NCBI GenBank assembly: GCA_022376925.1 | Contig: JAIOJX010000025.1 | Location: 95,135,608-95,199,607, forward strand | DNA from: Tragulus kanchil | Lineage: Eukaryota > Chordata > Mammalia > Artiodactyla > Tragulidae | Direction: 5' to 3' | DNA: 64,000 nt | Part shown: positions 44,286 to 56,759 of the stretch, in pieces | How the letters are laid out: every line of letters starts with the position of its first letter | Numbering within the stretch: the first letter of the stretch is position 1 | The notes under the pieces: model-generated | The model's input: only the letters and a program-made list of their open reading frames with translations | Databases searched by the model: none | What the model was told of the DNA's origin: nothing | Position numbers and translations under genes: made by a program

Positions 44286-44625
44286 GAAGAGCTTTCCTGA
44301 TGGCTTAGTGATAAAGAATCCTGCCAGTACAGGAGGCAGACGTGCGATCCCTCATTCAGGAAGATCCCATGTGCCTCACAGCAACTCAGCCCATGTTCCG
44401 CATCTATTGACCTTGTGCTCTAGAGCCTGGGAGCTGCAACTACTGAGCCCATATGCCAGAACTGCTAAAACCTGCACATCCTGAAAACTCTGCTCTGCAA
44501 TAAGAGAAGCAACTGCAATAAGAAACCTGCATACCACATCTAGAAAGTAACCCCTTCTCACTAGAGAAAAACCTTCATGGCCACAAAGACCCAGCACAGC
44601 CAATAATAATAAAATAAGTAAATGA
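44286..44625 (+). mobile_element. full CHR-type SINE
   Basis: 'gagctttcctgatggcttag', 'gcgatccctcattcaggaag', 'gtgctctagagcctgggagc', 'caataagagaagcaactgca' and 'gccacaaagacccagcacag', then an AATAATAATAAAATAAG-type tail. Flanking 'aaagtttca' and 'aaaatttca' may be a decayed duplication. Confidence 0.85.
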
Positions 44626-44639
44626 ATTAAAATTTCAAA

Positions 44640-45974
44640 AAATCCATGTGAAGGAGTTAGGGAAAAATACGTCTAAAATTTCTTCTTGTGGAAGGCAGTA
44701 ATAAAGAGAAGATTACAAAATAGATGTAGACTAGAGTAATTTAGAATGCAAAAACCTAGGAAGAAGTTATGGGTGTGGAGAGATGTGAATTGAAAGATGA
44801 GATTTAGTATGTACAGAGAAAACTAAAAGAGGCAGAAAGAAAAGAGCTAATAAGTCACTTGGCTTCAGGGAAAAATTCAGAGGGCAAGAAAGACCTGGGG
44901 ATCTTTTGGGAGGATGGAAATGAATGCAAGAGAAATAGGGGAAAAGGATTAAAAAATATTAATGTGAATTGTGAATAAAATCCCTTGATGCTGGTCTAAA
45001 GAAGTAAGGGCTAACTATACTTATACTGAACTTCAGTGATGGCATCCAAAACTCAGCTCTTTGGGATAAAGAATCTGTGTTTTTTCAATCTTACGTAAAT
45101 GCTACAAAATGCCACTGTCATTATAAGTTCTACTGAACACTCCAGTAATACAACTGTCTAAGCCCACATGAGTTAGAAGCCACAAAAATCGATTGTCTTT
45201 CTTTGAAAGCAGGACCTGAAGAGACTGGGCCTCATGAACCCCTGAGCTTTGTTTGTGTTATGGTGTTTATGTAATTATCCCAGAGTCATTTAGGCTGAAT
45301 GGTCTATTGGATGTGTGTTTCATTTCTTTAGAACTGCCTCAAATATACTCAAGTATATTTTGTGCAACTTTTTACACCTTTTTGTCTGAATGCCACTAGT
45401 CCAGAGAAGTCCAAACACCTAGTGTCAGAGAAAGGAGCTGTGTCCTCTAACGACATAGAGAAATGATCCTATAGAGATCTTGCTGCAGAAGTCAACTTCA
45501 TTCTTGGCAAATGAGTTGAAGTCTATCCTTTTCTACTTACCAGCTTAAGATGATAGAATCCTCCTTCAAGTGAATGATCCATTTCCCACTGTCAGCGATG
45601 TACTCAAAATCATCAGTTGTATTGTGAATAAAGTCTTTTTGTTATCAGGGAAGGTTTACTTCACTGTACTAAACTATGAGGATGGTTGTTAAATGGATTT
45701 TAATATAAATACCAAATTAGACTTCACAAAAATAATGCCAGACTCCAAAAGTCAAAAAGACAGGGTTTTTGCCTTATATTAGGAACACAGATGTTCTAAT
45801 CCATTTAGTAAGGAATGCCTTACCAATGATAAGACCCTGAACCACTTAAATCACTTATATTGACATATTGTAAATTAAAGGAGCATGTCTTGAATTAAAT
45901 TCAATTTAGTGTTTTCTTACTACCTTTAAAAAATGTAAAGATTTCTAACATGAGATCTAGCCTTTTAACAAACT
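44640..45974. other. repeat-poor sequence
   Basis: Purine-rich on the plus strand around 44690-44960, then ordinary AT-rich DNA. No repeat, exon or RNA recognised. Confidence 0.4.
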
Positions 45975-46009
45975 GTTAATTGTACGATACACTGTTGATA
46001 AGTAGAGAT

Positions 46010-46165
46010 GCAATGTTTTATACCCATCTCTCATCTTGCATAACTGAAACAGTTTACACATCAGAAATCAACTCCCCACTTCCCCTCTTCCCCCCAATCC
46101 TCAGAAACCACCAGTCCACTCTGCTTCTATGAGTTTATTTGAGGCTATTCTAGATATTTCATACA
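46010..46165 (-). mobile_element. L1 3' UTR fragment (antisense)
   Basis: 'cttgcataactgaaacagtt', 'ccccacttcccctcttcccc' and 'aaaccaccagtccactctgc', then 'ttctatgagttta', fit a mammalian L1 3' region in antisense. Copy at 47094-47249. Confidence 0.6.
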
Positions 46166-46857
46166 CATGGACTCCTTGGGTTGACATACAAGTGTTGGTA
46201 GAGGAATAAGAGATAGAAGAAAGAAAAAGGAGCAGTCTCATGGTCAGGGGCAGGCAGGGACTTCCCAGACATAGTTTGGAAACATTCCAAGTTGTGTAGT
46301 TAAAAAAAAATAAAGGTTTTTGTAAATTTCTTTTTCCCAGTTATGCATTGTCTGATGTGATCACGACCTTGTCAGCAAGTTCTATTTTCACTGTGACAGG
46401 AAAACCTTTACCTCATGCTCACTTTGGGGAAATGTTAGTCCTTACTGTTATAACTTCTTCCTTCACTTTGCCTCTTCTCTGTCTGAGAAGCTTCATGGAA
46501 AATTCAACTCATTTCTCTTAAGAGTTTTCCTCCTCAGGATCATTCTAAAATTTAATTGTATTATATAATTTATGTTTTAATAGTTGCTATTTCCCTTACA
46601 ACAAATATTGTTCATTATTGCTTAAATCTAAGTTGTTAGGTAGTATAACTAGCCCAACCTTGATTCAGATGGTTTCAATATGAGTGAAGTGATACAAGAC
46701 TTATGTAGAAATGGAAAAAAATACTTGATATTTTAAAAATGGATTTTGTCCCTCGTTTCTCCTGATACTAGTAGGCAGTTAATATTAATAGCAGTTAAAT
46801 TTTGCTTTGCTTAGAAACTTTTTAAAGAATTTCAGAAAAAATTTCAAAATGATTTAA

Positions 46858-46940
46858 GGAAATCTGGCATGCTATGGTCCATGGGATCCCAAAGAGCTGG
46901 ACACAACTGAGCGACTGAACTGAACTGAATTGAACTGTGC
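46858..46940 (+). mobile_element. BovB/Bov-tA 3' tail fragment
   Basis: 'ctggcatgctatggtccatg', 'cccaaagagctggacacaac' and the terminal 'gaactgaactgaattgaact' repeat. Too short to tell BovB from Bov-tA. Copy at 47942-48024. Confidence 0.8.
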
Positions 46941-48279
46941 TGTACCACAAACAGGCCCAGAAATAAATGGGTTAGAAATATATAACCTTACTCCAATACT
47001 CTCACCTTATGTGTATACTATATTTGAGTAACACTGTAAATTATCTTGTACTAGATAGGTTAATTGTACGATACACTGTTGATAAGTAGAGATGCAATGT
47101 TTTATACCCATCTCTCATCTTGCATAACTGAAACAGTTTACACATCAGAAATCAACTCCCCACTTCCCCTCTTCCCCCCAATCCTCAGAAACCACCAGTC
47201 CACTCTGCTTCTATGAGTTTATTTGAGGCTATTCTAGATATTTCATACACATGGACTCCTTGGGTTGACATACAAGTGTTGGTAGAGGAATAAGAGATAG
47301 AAGAAAGAAAAAGGAGCAGTCTCATGGTCAGGGGCAGGCAGGGACTTCCCAGACATAGTTTGGAAACATTCCAAGTTGTGTAGTTAAAAATAAATAATGG
47401 TTTTTGTAAATTTCTTTTTCCCAGTTATGCATTGTCTGATGTGATCACGACCTTGTCAGCAAGTTCTATTTTCACTGTGACAGGAAAACCTTTACCTCAT
47501 GCTCACTTTGGGGAAATGTTAGTCCTTACTGTTATAACTTCTTCCTTCACTTTGCCTCTTCTCTGTCTGAGAAGCTTCATGGAAAATTCAACTCATTTCT
47601 CTTAAGAGTTTTCCTCCTCAGGATCATTCTAAAATTTAATTGTATTATATAATTTATGTTTTAATAGTTGCTATTTCCCTTACAACAAATATTGTTCATT
47701 ATTGCTTAAATCTAAGTTGTTAGGTAGTATAACTAGCCCAACCTTGATTCAGATGGTTTCAATATGAGTGAAGTGATACAAGACTTATGTAGAAATGGAA
47801 AAAAATACTTGATATTTTAAAAATGGATTTTGTCCCTCGTTTCTCCTGATACTAGTAGGCAGTTAATATTAATAGCAGTTAAATTTTGCTTTGCTTAGAA
47901 ACTTTTTAAAGAATTTCAGAAAAAATTTCAAAATGATTTAAGGAAATCTGGCATGCTATGGTCCATGGGATCCCAAAGAGCTGGACACAACTGAGCGACT
48001 GAACTGAACTGAATTGAACTGTGCTGTACCACAAACAGGCCCAGAAATAAATGGGTTAGAAATATATAACCTTACTCCAATACTCTCACCTTATGTGTAT
48101 ACTATATTTGAGTAACACTGTAAATTATCTTGTACTAGATAGGAAAGTACATCAAAATTAAGATTTACATCTAAAATTGGCTTCATTTAGGGGGAGGATG
48201 GGAACTTTTATTTATAACTTTTACACATTATGATATATAGTTAAGCTGTATTCAATATGTAATTATTTCCATGCCTCTT

Positions 48280-48512
48280 GTTGTTGTTCAGTCATTGCCT
48301 GACTCTTTGCGACCCCATGAATGACAACATGCCAGACTTCCCTGTCCCTCACCATCTCACAGAGTTTTCTCAAACTCATGTCCATTGAGTTGGTGATGCC
48401 ATCCAACCATCTTATCCCCTTGTCGCCTTATTGCTCTCTTCTCCTGCCCTCAGTTGTTCCCAGAGCCTTTTCCAATGAGTTGACTCTTCACATCAGGTGG
48501 TCAGAGTATATA
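48280..48512 (-). mobile_element. BovB LINE 3' end (antisense)
   Basis: 'gttgttgttcagtcattgcc', 'gactctttgcgaccccatga', 'cttccctgtccctcaccatc', 'gttggtgatgccatccaacc' and 'cttttccaatgagttgactc'. The element is 5'-truncated, about 230 bp. Confidence 0.88.
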
Positions 48513-49450
48513 ATAATATAAAGTATATAATAAAGAATATAGGAGTTACAATTAACTAAGGAGTTTTCTGCGAGGGAGAAAATTATCGTTGAAAAGATAA
48601 GAAAGCACTCACATGAACTGCTTCAGGGTATTAAAGGAACATAGTTTCAGAGTTAGTATATTCCTTGAATTCAACCTTGTGTGTTTTGGCACAAACTAAA
48701 ACATGATGAGAAAATAAATTAACCTCAAGTTATTTAATAGGCAGCATTTTTGTGACTGTCTACTGAATTAGACATGGCAGCTACAGGAAGCATAGGAAAT
48801 GAGGTGGGATGGGACGGTGGACTGAGAGAGAGTGGGTTGGGATGGTGTTAGTTCTGTGTTGCTGTGTTTCCATGAAGTTTTGTATAAAATGGGTTTTATG
48901 ATGTTTGCTAAAACCTACCTATGTGGGAAATGTTTGGTTTGAACTTGAAGTAAAATAAGCTGCCATGTCCTAGACTGACTGGCTGACCTCAGTAATACAG
49001 CCAGAAAGACTCTGTCTCCAGGAGCCTTCCTGCCTTTCACCCACTGAAGAGGTCTTACTTTTACTGCCCAACTAATTCACCTCTTCTTGGCATCTTTAAT
49101 CATTTCTTACTTTTTGTCTATAGTCATAACACCATGAACACACCTGATCTTGTCTAAACCTTCTTCTATTTCAACTATTTAGAAACAACTATTAAGAATA
49201 TAAGAAGTTTTTCTAGAAAAAAGAAAAGGTAAAGACAAAGTCTCTAACTTCTATATGCATCAGTAGAACCTGGTAGTATCTAAATACCAGTGTTCTCTTG
49301 CAGGGCTTGCTCCATGAGCAGGTGGGTGGCCTGTGCTGTCACACAGACCCATACTTAGAAGGGACACACACTTGATTTAATGTGGTGGCATTTCCTTCTT
49401 GAAATTCTTTATTCTCTGAACTTGTGTTTTGTAAGACAGGTCTGATGGGA
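48513..49450. other. repeat-poor sequence
   Basis: No repeat family or gene recognised. The segment 48795-48850 is G-rich ('gaggtgggatgggacggtgg'). No frame of note. Confidence 0.4.
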
Positions 49451-51678
49451 CAATGCAGCATGCTCTTGAGCAGATGACGTACACAGGAGAAAAGAGATGT
49501 TTTCTAATTTAGTACCTTTAATAGCACTTTCCCCTGCTTTCTGAAAAAAGAAGCCTTGCATTTTCATTTATACTGGGCCTCACGAAGTATATAGCTGGTG
49601 TGATCTCTGTAAATCTTTACAGTTTTTATTCTGCTAATTATAGCACATATTTGAGAGTTTGCTCCTAAAAGTGGTCATGTTCATCTGTTAAACTTGTAGC
49701 ATAATGTTTTGTTGCAAACATTCTTGACTACTCTGTAGGAGTAAGTGTATGATACTCATTGTCTTAGTCTGTTTGAGTCACATAACAAAACTATCATAGA
49801 CTGGGTAGTTTAAACAACAAACATTTATTTCTCACTCTTCTAGAGGCTGGGAAGTCCAAGATCAAGGCACCTGCAGATTCAATGTCTGGTGAGAGCCACT
49901 TCTGGTTTATAGACAGCCATCTTCCTGTAATTTCACATGGCAAAAGGGACAAGGGAGCTGTCTGGGGCCTCATTTATATGGGCACTAAGTTCCATTCTTG
50001 AGGATACTTAATCACCTCCTGAAGGCCCCACTGCCTAATACCATCACACTGGGGATTAGGTTTCAACATATATGATAGTCTTACTGGACTCTGAGATTCT
50101 TTTCACTTTCTATTTTCTCTCTGTGTTCACTGACTCTCTCTTCTGTCCCCTCCATTCTTATATTGAGTTCATCCACTGAGGTTTTTTTTACTTCATTTTT
50201 TATATCTTTTAGTTCTAAAATTTCTATTTAGTTTCTTATATCTTCTGTTTCTTTTTCAAAACTTTCTGTTTTTAATTTGAGCAAAGTGTGTGATTAAATT
50301 TATCACTGAAGCATTTTATGAAGGCTGCTCTGAAGTTATTTATTAGGTAATTCTAACATCTCTGTCATCTCAGTGTTGGCATTTATTTTTTCTTGGCATG
50401 TATTTTTTCATTCAGTTTAAGATCCTTCTGTTTTGTTTTTGTTTTTTTTGTATAATGAGTGATTTTTGATTGAGTCCTAGATATATTTATGTTATCAGAC
50501 TCTAGATTTCATTTAACTTCTGTTTTAGCTGACTTTCTGTGACTTAACACCAGCAGAAGAGTCTTATGACCTCAATGCAGCATGCTCTTGAGCAGATATA
50601 GGAAAGATGTTTTCTAATTTAGTACCTTTAATAGCACTTTCCCTGCTTTCTGAAAAAAGAAGCCTTGCATTTTCATTTATACTGGGCCTCACAAGTATAT
50701 AGCTGGTGTGATCTCTGTAAATCTTTACAGTTTTTATTCTGCTAATTATAGCACATATTTGAGAGTTTGCTCCTAAAAGTGGTCATGTTCATCTGTTAAA
50801 CTTGTAGCATAATGTTTTGTTGCAAACATTCTTGACTACTCTGTAGGAGTAAGTGTATGATACTCATTGTCTTAGTCTGTTTGAGTCACATAACAAAACT
50901 ATCATAGACTGGGTAGTTTAAACAACAAACATTTATTTCTCACTCTTCTAGAGGCTGGGAAGTCCAAGATCAAGGCACCTGCAGATTCAATGTCTGGTGA
51001 GAGCCACTTCTGGTTTATAGACAGCCATCTTCCTGTAATTTCACATGGCAAAAGGGACAAGGGAGCTGTCTGGGGCCTCATTTATATGGGCACTAAGTTC
51101 CATTCTTGAGGATACTTAATCACCTCCTGAAGGCCCCACTGCCTAATACCATCACACTGGGGATTAGGTTTCAACATATATGATAGTCTTACTGGACTCT
51201 GAGATTCTTTTCACTTTCTATTTTCTCTCTGTGTTCACTGACTCTCTTCTGTCCCCTCCATTCTTATATTGAGTTCATCCACTGAGGTTTTTTTTACTTC
51301 ATTTTTTATATCTTTTAGTTCTAAAATTTCTATTTAGTTTCTTATATCTTCTGTTTCTTTTTCAAAACTTTCTGTTTTTAATTTGAGCAAAGTGTGTGAT
51401 TAAATTTATCACTGAAGCATTTTATGAAGGCTGCTCTGAAGTTATTTATTAGGTAATTCTAACATCTCTGTCATCTCAGTGTTGGCATTTATTTTTTCTT
51501 GGCATGTATTTTTTCATTCAGTTTAAGATCCTTCTGTTTTGTTTTTGTTTTTTTTGTATAATGAGTGATTTTTGATTGAGTCCTAGATATATTTATGTTA
51601 TCAGACTCTAGATTTCATTTAACTTCTGTTTTAGCTGACTTTCTGTGACTTAACACCAGCAGAAGAGTCTTATGACCT
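49451..51678. repeat. tandem duplication D15 (period about 1108 bp)
   Basis: Arm A is 49451-50572 and arm B 50573-51678, directly abutting. The first 40 bases of arm B lack a dozen bases present in arm A (near 50595-50610). Further one- and two-base losses occur near 50640, 50692 and 51243. Confidence 0.94.
49763..50090. mobile_element. ancient LTR-like repeat (MaLR type, tentative)
   Basis: 'gtcttagtctgtttgagtca', 'ctatcatagactgggtagtt', 'ctagaggctgggaagtccaa' and 'cccactgcctaataccatca' form a widely dispersed mammalian repeat that I associate with MaLR-type LTRs, without certainty about the family. No coding part is present. Copy at 50871-51190. Confidence 0.5.
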
Positions 51679-52780
51679 ACCTCATCGGGGTCAGGTAGAG
51701 ATGGAAGCCCAGTTTTCTTACATGGACTCTGTTGACATCAAATATGTGTGTGTCCGTAGTTTATCGTTTCTCCAGGCAGGAGCGAGATTTCTCATTCCAC
51801 ATATGGTCTCCACTGTCCCCCTGAGTGAGCAGCATGATCACCACTGGGTAGTAGTGAATGTCCTAACCCTTTAGTAAGCCTACCTTATATCACCTCAGTA
51901 GAAAGATGCTGGGGGGGAGTGGACCCAGGCTTCTCACTTGGTCTCCATTAACACCACAGGACCAGCTCCTCACAGGCTGACTGAAATCAAAGTTTCAGCT
52001 CCCTTTCTAGCTTTCTCTGACACCATCCTGGACTGGAACACCTCATTACATGCTCTTGGGATGGAATTCTGGGCTCCTCTTGGCTTGTATGTGTAGGAGG
52101 TGGGGCAGATGTATAGCCATTAGGGTTTACAGGTGGCTCAGTGGTTATGGCTGATGCAGGAGACATGGCTTCAATCCCTGATCCTGGAAGATCCCACATG
52201 CCATGGAGCAATTAAACCCATGCACCACAGTTATTGAGTCTGTGCTCTAGAGCCTGTGCTCTTCAGCACAACTACTGAAGCCCTAGAGGCCTAGAGCCTG
52301 TGTTCCACAACAGAGAAGCCACCATGAACTGCAATGAGGAGTAGCCCGCACTCCCAACAACTAGAGAAAAGCCCACATAGCAACAAAGACCCAGCACAAC
52401 CAAAAATAATAAAGAAATAAAAAGTATAGCCATTACGGTCTAAAATTTTCAGTCTTGCTAGGTGACCCCATTCCTGTTTCTTCGACCAGAGAGTTTAGGC
52501 TTCAGTTGTTGTTGTTTTTTTTTTTTTGTCTGTTCTGGTTGGCATCTCTAGATTGCCAATATCCTCAGTTCCAAATCAGAGATATAGGAGGCAAAAAGAA
52601 AACTCGGGGAATTTAGTACCTTATTGTTCTTTGGGTCCCATGGTTCCTGGCTAGTTGGCCTAATTCTCTCCACATTTCAGCTTTTTCACTGGTTTATTTA
52701 TGTGCCCATTATATTTGTAACATGTATCTGTATATATTTGTTGTACTTAGCAAGAGGAATAGGGATACCTCTAATCTATC
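50095..52780 (-). mobile_element. ancient L1M 5' half, antisense
   Basis: Carries the antisense ORF1-type landmarks also seen at 27740-28270 ('ttagttctaaaatttctatt', 'gtataatgagtgatttttga') and then the 5' UTR-like part ('gagatggaagcccagttttc', 'ctttctctgacaccatcctg', 'gagtttaggcttcag'). It is a paralogue of 28270-30300, highly decayed. Interrupted by the CHR SINE at 52127-52423 and enlarged by D15. Confidence 0.6.
52127..52423 (+). mobile_element. CHR-type SINE, 16-bp TSD
   Basis: 'caggtggctcagtggttatg', 'gcttcaatccctgatcctgg', 'gtctgtgctctagagcctgt', 'agagaagccaccatgaactg' and 'agcaacaaagacccagcaca'. Target-site duplication: 'gtatagccattagggt' at 52111-52126 and 'gtatagccattacggt' at 52424-52439, one mismatch. 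Confidence 0.92.
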
Positions 52781-52782
52781 TT

Positions 52783-52990
52783 TGGGTCCCTGGTGACTCA
52801 GATGGTAAAGAATCTGCCTGAAATATAGGGGACTGAGCTCAATCCCTGGGTCAGGAAGATCTCCCGGAGAAGGGAATGGCAACCCACTCCAGTATTCTTA
52901 TCTAGAGAACTCCATGGACAGAGGAACCTGGTGGGATACAGTCCATGGGGCTGCAAAGAGTCAGACGTGACTGAAAGACTAACACAGGCT
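52783..52990 (+). mobile_element. Bov-tA SINE, 9-bp TSD
   Basis: 'ccctggtgactcagatggta', 'aagaatctgcctgaaatata', 'gagctcaatccctgggtcag', 'ggcaacccactccagtattc' and 'gagtcagacgtgactgaaag'. The flanking 9-mer 'atctatctt' lies at 52774-52782 and 52991-52999. Confidence 0.9.
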
Positions 52991-53160
52991 ATCTATCTTC
53001 ACTGAAGTAGAAGTGATGTATTATTTTTATTTTTAAAAGATCAATTGTTAAAAAAAAAAGCAGTTGTAGGTTCATGACAAAATTGAGAGGAAAGTACCAA
53101 GATTTCCCTTATAACTCCCTTGCCACTACATGCAAAATTTCCCCAGTTATCAACATCAGT

Positions 53161-55333
53161 CACCAGATGGTACATTGGTTACCAGGGATCAACCTACATT
53201 GACCCATCACTCAAAGTTCATAATTACATTAGGTTTAAACCTTGGTGTTGTACATTCTGTGGATTTGGACAAAAATATAATGAAATGTATCCATAGTTAT
53301 AACATAATAGGAAGTATTTATACCTGCCTAAAACTCATCTTTTGTTTGCATATTCATTCTCTTCTCCCCAAGTGATCTTATTGTCTCCATAGTTTTACCT
53401 TTTCTAGAATGTCATATAGTTGGGATCATACAGTTCATAGCCTTTTCAAATTGACTTATTTTTCTTACTAATGTGAACTTTTCTTCACATATTTTTATGG
53501 CTTGACAGCTCATTTCTTTTTAGTGCTGAATAATATTGCACTGTCTGGATGTATTACCTTTCATTTATCCATGTAAGATGAAGGACATCTTGGTTGCTTC
53601 CCACTTTGGGCAGTTATGAATAAAGCTACTATAAAATCCACATATAGGTTTCTCTGTGTACATATTTTCAGTTCCTTTGGATAAATTTCAAGGAAAGTGA
53701 TTGCTGGATCATATAAGGATATGTTCAGTTTTGTAAGATCCTGCCAAAGTATTTTCTAAAGTGGCTATACTATATTGCATTCCAGTCAGCAATATATAAG
53801 TCCTCCTTGCTTTACATCCTGGCTGGGTTGATATGTCAGTGTTATGAATTTTGGCCATTCTAGTAGAAGAATGTGTACTGGTATCCCATGTTGTTTTAAT
53901 TTGCATTTCCTGATGACATAAGTTGTGGGGCATCTTTTCGTATGCTTATTAGTCATTTGTGTATCTTCTGAGGTGGGGCAACTGTTAAGGTCTTTGACCA
54001 ATTTTTTGATTAGGTTGTTGTTCTCTTATTTTGAATTTTAAGAGTTCTTTGTATATTTTGGACAATTGTCTTTTATCAGACATGTCTTTTGCAGCTATTT
54101 TCTCCCAGTCTGTAGCTTGTTTTCTAAGTCTCTTGATACCATCTTTCACATACTATAAGTTTTCAGTTTTAATGAAGCCCAGCTTATGAATTACTTTTTT
54201 CATGGATTATGTCTTTGATGTTGTATCTAAAAAGTCATTGCCCCCATTTCCCACCAGATGGTACATTGGTTACCAGGGATCAACCTACATTGACCCATCA
54301 CTCAAAGTTCATAATTACATTAGGTTTAAACCTTGGTGTTGTACATTCTGTGGATTTGGACAAAAATATAATGAAATGTATCCATAGTTATAACATAATA
54401 GGAAGTATTTATACCTGCCTAAAACTCATCTTTTGTTTGCATATTCATTCTCTTCTCCCCAAGTGATCTTATTGTCTCCATAGTTTTACCTTTTCTAGAA
54501 TGTCATATAGTTGGGATCATACAGTTCATAGCCTTTTCAAATTGACTTATTTTTCTTACTAATGTGAACTTTTCTTCACATATTTTTATGGCTTGACAGC
54601 TCATTTCTTTTTAGTGCTGAATAATATTGCACTGTCTGGATGTATTACCTTTCATTTATCCATGTAAGATGAAGGACATCTTGGTTGCTTCCCACTTTGG
54701 GCAGTTATGAATAAAGCTACTATAAAATCCACATATAGGTTTCTCTGTGTACATATTTTCAGTTCCTTTGGATAAATTTCAAGGAAAGTGATTGCTGGAT
54801 CATATAAGGATATGTTCAGTTTTGTAAGATCCTGCCAAAGTATTTTCTAAAGTGGCTATACTATATTGCATTCCAGTCAGCAATATATAAGTCCTCCTTG
54901 CTTTACATCCTGGCTGGGTTGATATGTCAGTGTTATGAATTTTGGCCATTCTAGTAGAAGAATGTGTACTGGTATCCCATGTTGTTTTAATTTGCATTTC
55001 CTGATGACATAAGTTGTGGGGCATCTTTTCGTATGCTTATTAGTCATTTGTGTATCTTCTGAGGTGGGGCAACTGTTAAGGTCTTTGACCAATTTTTTGA
55101 TTAGGTTGTTGTTCTCTTATTTTGAATTTTAAGAGTTCTTTGTATATTTTGGACAATTGTCTTTTATCAGACATGTCTTTTGCAGCTATTTTCTCCCAGT
55201 CTGTAGCTTGTTTTCTAAGTCTCTTGATACCATCTTTCACATACTATAAGTTTTCAGTTTTAATGAAGCCCAGCTTATGAATTACTTTTTTCATGGATTA
55301 TGTCTTTGATGTTGTATCTAAAAAGTCATTGCC
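53161..55333. repeat. tandem duplication D16 (period 1091 bp)
   Basis: Arm A is 53161-54242 and arm B 54252-55333, separated by 9 bases. No difference was seen on reading. The L1 consensus order shows that the right flank of arm B ('atcctcaaggtcatctcag') is the natural continuation. Confidence 0.95.
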
Positions 55334-55682
55334 ATCCTCAAGGTCATCTCAGTTTTCTCTTATATGATCTAGGAATTTTATAGTTTTCCATAGACCATTT
55401 ACGTCTATGATCTATTTTGAGTTAATTTTTATGAACAGTGTAAAATCTGCATCTAGATTCAGTTCTCTTTGTGTTCCAATTTTCCATCACTTATTGAAGA
55501 GACCATCTTTGCTACAGTATTTTCTTTGTTCCTTTGTCAAAGATTCGTTGACTGTCTTTATGTGGGTCTATTTCTGAGCTCCCTATTCTGTTCTATTGAT
55601 CTGTTTGCCTAATCTTTCACCAGTTACAATACTGTCTTGATTACTATAGCTTTTTAGTAAGTCTTGAAGTCAAGTGGATGGA

Positions 55683-55888
55683 ATTTCTTGCTGGATCAGT
55701 GGTAAAGAATCTGCCTGCCAAGGCAGGATACATGAGTTCTATTCTTGGATCAGAAAGATCCACTGGAGAAGGAAATGGCAACCCGCTCCAGTATTCTTGC
55801 CTGGGAAATCCCATGGACAGAGGAGCCTTGTGGGCTACAGTTCATGGTGTCACAAGAGTCAGACATGGCTTAGTGACTAAACAACAAC
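55683..55888 (+). mobile_element. Bov-tA SINE in L1
   Basis: 'cttgctggatcagtggtaaa', 'gaatctgcctgccaaggcag', 'gaaatggcaacccgctccag', 'cccatggacagaggagcctt' and 'agtcagacatggcttagtga'. The B-box region is decayed ('gagttctattctt'). Confidence 0.88.
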
Positions 55889-55906
55889 AATATAAGTGAT
55901 ACAGTG

Positions 55907-56229
55907 TTTTTTTTTTTTTTTTTAATTTATCTTTTGGGGGTTGGGGTGGGGAGGGAGGGGGATCAGCGGGCCACTTCTATTGGTCTATCATTTATCTGTT
56001 TTCATCCGTCTTTGTTCTTTGGCTCCTGTGGGCCTCCCATCGCGGTGGCCTCTGTCGTTGCAGAGCGCCGGCTCTGGGCGCACACGTGCCAGAGCTCCGG
56101 CTCGGTAATTGGACACATCGGTCCAGCCGCTCCGCAGTACGTGGGATCTTCCCAGGCCAGGGATTGAACCGGCGCCCCTTACACTGCAAGGCGGTGTCCT
56201 TACCCACTGGACCAACAGGGGAAGCCCGG
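55907..56229 (-). mobile_element. young tRNA-Glu-type SINE with GC-rich 3' module
   Basis: Third full copy of the family: T-run, 'gtggggagggagggggatca', 'ttcatccgtctttgttcttt', 'gttgcagagcgccggctctg', 'gtaattggacacatcggtcc' and 'gggattgaaccggcgcccct', ending 'ccaacaggggaagccc'. Imperfect 11-bp duplication 'tacagtgtttt' and 'tactgtgtttt' (55900-55910 and 56230-56240). It sits just downstream of a Bov-tA in the same L1. Confidence 0.88.
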
Positions 56230-56728
56230 TACTGTGTTTTTAACTTCTAATTCCACTTACTCATTATTGATATACAGGAAAACAATTGATTTTTGTATGC
56301 TGCAACCTTGCTGTCATTGCCTCCTAGTTCCAGGAGTTTACTACTGTTGTTGATTCCTTTTAACTTTCTATATAGACAATCATGTAACCTATGAACACAA
56401 TTTTATGCCTTCCTTCTTAATAAGCATAACTTTCCCCCTACTTTTGCTACCTTATTGCATTAGCAAGCATTTCCTATATGATGTTGAAAAGGAGTGGTGA
56501 AAGAGGATATATTTCATTAAATCTGTGCTATCACATTTTATGTATAGTTTTGTCATTGTTCTCATTTTAGTGGTATTACTGGTCTCATAGGTTAGGATAT
56601 GCTGAAGAGCACAGGAGAGCCAACATCATTATGCAGCAGGATACTTGTCCTAGCCTCCAAAATTCTTACATACAGTTGAGATGAATGCCTAAAGGTAATG
56701 ACATATTTTGCATCTCAAAAACTGGTAA

Positions 56729-56757
56729 TACCCACTGAGCTATCTGGGAAGTCCTGA
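56729..56757 (-). mobile_element. isolated SINE head fragment
   Basis: 'acccactgagctatctggga' followed by 'agtcc' is the 5' terminal 25-30 bases of a tRNA-derived SINE without any body. Probably the remnant of a larger deletion. Confidence 0.5.
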
Positions 56758-56759
56758 TA

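Larger units (their letters stand above)
45975..48143. repeat. tandem duplication D14 (period 1084 bp)
   Basis: Arm A is 45975-47059 and arm B 47059-48143, sharing one base. The arms have equal length, with two A-to-T differences in an A-rich tract near 46305-46315 against 47390-47397. Both contain the same decayed L1 and BovB-tail pieces. Confidence 0.95.
53030..56585 (-). mobile_element. L1M 3' half, antisense
   Basis: From the 3' end: 'aagcagttgtaggttcatga', 'ccagatggtacattggttac', 'cttggtgttgtacattctgt', then ORF2 antisense landmarks ('gttgttttaatttgcatttc', 'agttctttgtatattttgga', 'gttctattgatctgtttgcc') and, after two SINEs, 'tgctgcaaccttgctgtcat'. Short minus-strand frames (53709-53933, 53786-54001) are decayed ORF2. 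Enlarged by D16. Confidence 0.8.
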
